NCBI GenBank assembly: GCA_035714225.1
Contig: DASTMK010000356.1
Span: forward strand, 1 to 13,571
Length of the DNA: 13,571 nt
Direction of reading: 5' to 3'
Source of the DNA: CAADGY01 sp035714225
GTDB taxonomy: Bacteria > Acidobacteriota > Terriglobia > Bryobacterales > Bryobacteraceae
The first letter of the stretch is position 1. Every line of letters starts with the position of its first letter. Under the pieces are notes generated by a model. The model made no database searches. It was not told the DNA's origin and worked only from the letters and a program-made list of their open reading frames with translations. A program made the translations under genes and the position numbers. Positions 12,640 to 13,571 of this stretch are shown here, piece by piece.

Positions 12640-13571
12640 CTACAGGTGAGCTCGTGCAGTTTCTGATGCGGTGGCCCCTTCTGAAAGAGACGGCGGAGGC
12701 ACGAGCGGCAGTTTCGGTAATTGCTCCTGGGAACGCTCGAGCTCGAGTTCGTCGAACAGGACCGAGGGTGCGACCACGGTTGCGGGCGCCACAAACGTCG
12801 CTCCGCCGGTGGCGGCGAACGGAGCGGTGTTGTCGAGGAAATCGAAAACGTGATTTTCGCCGGACACCGCGACAATGTCGCGCAGGCTGCGAACCGAGAG
12901 GTTCCGGAAGCGCATGCCGCGCACCAGTTCCTCGCGGCCGTCGGCGTAAACGCGATACACCAGAACAGGGAGGCTCACCGGATTTCGTCCGCCGGAGGAC
13001 TGAGCCATTCCGGCAGCCATGCGGCGAATCTCATCCAGCGGAGCCGTGGATGGATAATCGAGTTTTCTGACGAGAAGACCGTAAGGTTTGTTGCGCTCGC
13101 GGCACATTTCGATCAGCTTCCGCTTGAGTTCCTCGGCGGAAGTGGTTTGGGACGCTTTGATAAACAGGTTGCCGAAAGTGGCGCCCTTAGCGCCGAAATT
13201 TCCGGGAAGCCTCGCCCTGCCGTTCGAACCCGAGTAGCCTCGCACCGGCTGGCGGGTCAACAGGATGTTCTTGAGTGTTCCTTTTTCGATTATGGTTAAG
13301 GGAACCGGCGGCACGCCTTCCATATCCACCGGGTAGTATCCAAGCAGCGGCCTGCCGCGCCATTGCGATTGTGTGGGGTCGTCCACCACATCCATCCATT
13401 CCGGCAAAACCCGCGAGCCGATACGGCCTTCGATCTCACTCTGGCCGAGAGGGATGGGGCGGTTCGGCTCGGAAACCGGACGGCGAATCATCGCCAGATT
13501 GTCCCCGAGGACCTGAGCGAACATCTGCGGAGCAGCTTCTCCTTCCAGAAGTACCGGGCCGATGTAACTTT
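12640..13571 (-). CDS. TldD/PmbA-family (peptidase U62) protein, C-terminal part
   Basis: TldD and PmbA (TldE) form a heterodimeric metalloprotease that trims unfolded peptides. The 310 codons here enter from the right edge, so the N-terminal half, where the HExxxH metal motif would lie, is not seen. In frame from the edge the protein reads YIGPVLLEGEAAPQMFAQVL, the conserved GEAA segment. Later are the RGYSGSNGRARLPG motif, MCRERNKPYGLLVRKLDY and VYRVYADGREELVRG. The C-terminal region (near LDNTAPFAATGG and APSVLFDELEL) has no cysteine where TldD keeps its zinc ligand, and the tail is Pro/Ser/Glu-rich. The ATG at 13524 is internal, not the start. The gene sits 3 nt before the Lpt fusion and is probably cotranscribed with it. 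Whether this is an active protease is open. Confidence 0.85.
   Translation of the reverse strand, partial: SYIGPVLLEGEAAPQMFAQVLGDNLAMIRRPVSEPNRPIPLGQSEIEGRIGSRVLPEWMDVVDDPTQSQWRGRPLLGYYPVDMEGVPPVPLTIIEKGTLKNILLTRQPVRGYSGSNGRARLPGNFGAKGATFGNLFIKASQTTSAEELKRKLIEMCRERNKPYGLLVRKLDYPSTAPLDEIRRMAAGMAQSSGGRNPVSLPVLVYRVYADGREELVRGMRFRNLSVRSLRDIVAVSGENHVFDFLDNTAPFAATGGATFVAPATVVAPSVLFDELELERSQEQLPKLPLVPPPSLSEGATASETARAHL

Noticed and set aside
12721..13299. Plus-strand frame of 192 codons opposite the TldD-like gene
   Set aside because: Antisense shadow; the minus-strand frame carries conserved TldD segments and continues to the window edge.
13522..13524. ATG at 13524 as the start of the TldD-like gene
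   Set aside because: The frame stays open to the window edge and the residues before it (YIGPVLLEGEAAPQ) are conserved in the family, so the gene begins outside the window.

Overview
The window comes from a moderately GC-rich Gram-negative bacterium. It encodes a Tad/Flp pilus secretin, an LptF/LptG lipopolysaccharide permease and Tat- and Sec-type exported proteins. The gene types look most like an acidobacterium of the Solibacter/Bryobacterales kind. These include a short/branched-chain acyl-CoA dehydrogenase, a LolA-like secreted protein, a Tat-exported Gfo/Idh/MocA dehydrogenase and a particular orphan radical SAM protein. That placement is an inference from family resemblance, not from a marker gene. 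No rRNA, tRNA, CRISPR, insertion sequence, integrase or phage gene is visible.

Layout. (1) Positions 1-3992, minus strand: the front of a Tad (tight adherence / type IVc pilus) operon. In transcription order it has a 75-codon unknown ORF, prepilin peptidase cpaA, pilus assembly gene cpaB, secretin cpaC and the ATPase/pseudo-receiver cpaE (tadZ), which runs off the left edge. Most junctions are tight (ATGA overlaps or gaps of 22-35 nt), so this is one transcript. About 30 nt before the first ORF lies a compact potential RNA structure. (2) 3993-4187: non-coding, holding that structured leader and an imperfect hairpin after the preceding gene. (3) 4188-7095, minus strand: a three-gene unit made of a 57-residue GatC/AtzG-like small protein, an amidase-signature hydrolase and a Tat-signal Gfo/Idh/MocA dehydrogenase. 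The small protein is easily missed; its stop overlaps the amidase start as ATGA, which also resets the amidase start to 6925. (4) 7172-10293, plus strand: acyl-CoA dehydrogenase, a secreted LolA-like protein and a radical SAM protein with a cysteine-rich C-terminal domain. (5) 10312-13571, minus strand: a single-chain LptF-LptG fusion permease preceded by a TldD/PmbA-like gene entering from the right edge. The fusion and the radical SAM gene converge with only 18 nt between their stop codons.

How they work together. The Tad genes form one machine: CpaA processes prepilin, CpaC is the outer-membrane pore, CpaB is its periplasmic partner and CpaE positions the system. The small protein and the amidase probably form a GatCA/AtzGE-like heterodimer. 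The LptFG fusion is the inner-membrane part of the LPS extractor. The acyl-CoA dehydrogenase suggests branched-chain amino acid or short-chain acyl-CoA oxidation. The most noteworthy points are the hidden amidase partner, the LptF-LptG fusion, the leader structure before the Tad operon, the degenerate receiver of CpaE, the loss of the expected zinc cysteine in the TldD-like protein, and the orphan radical SAM protein.
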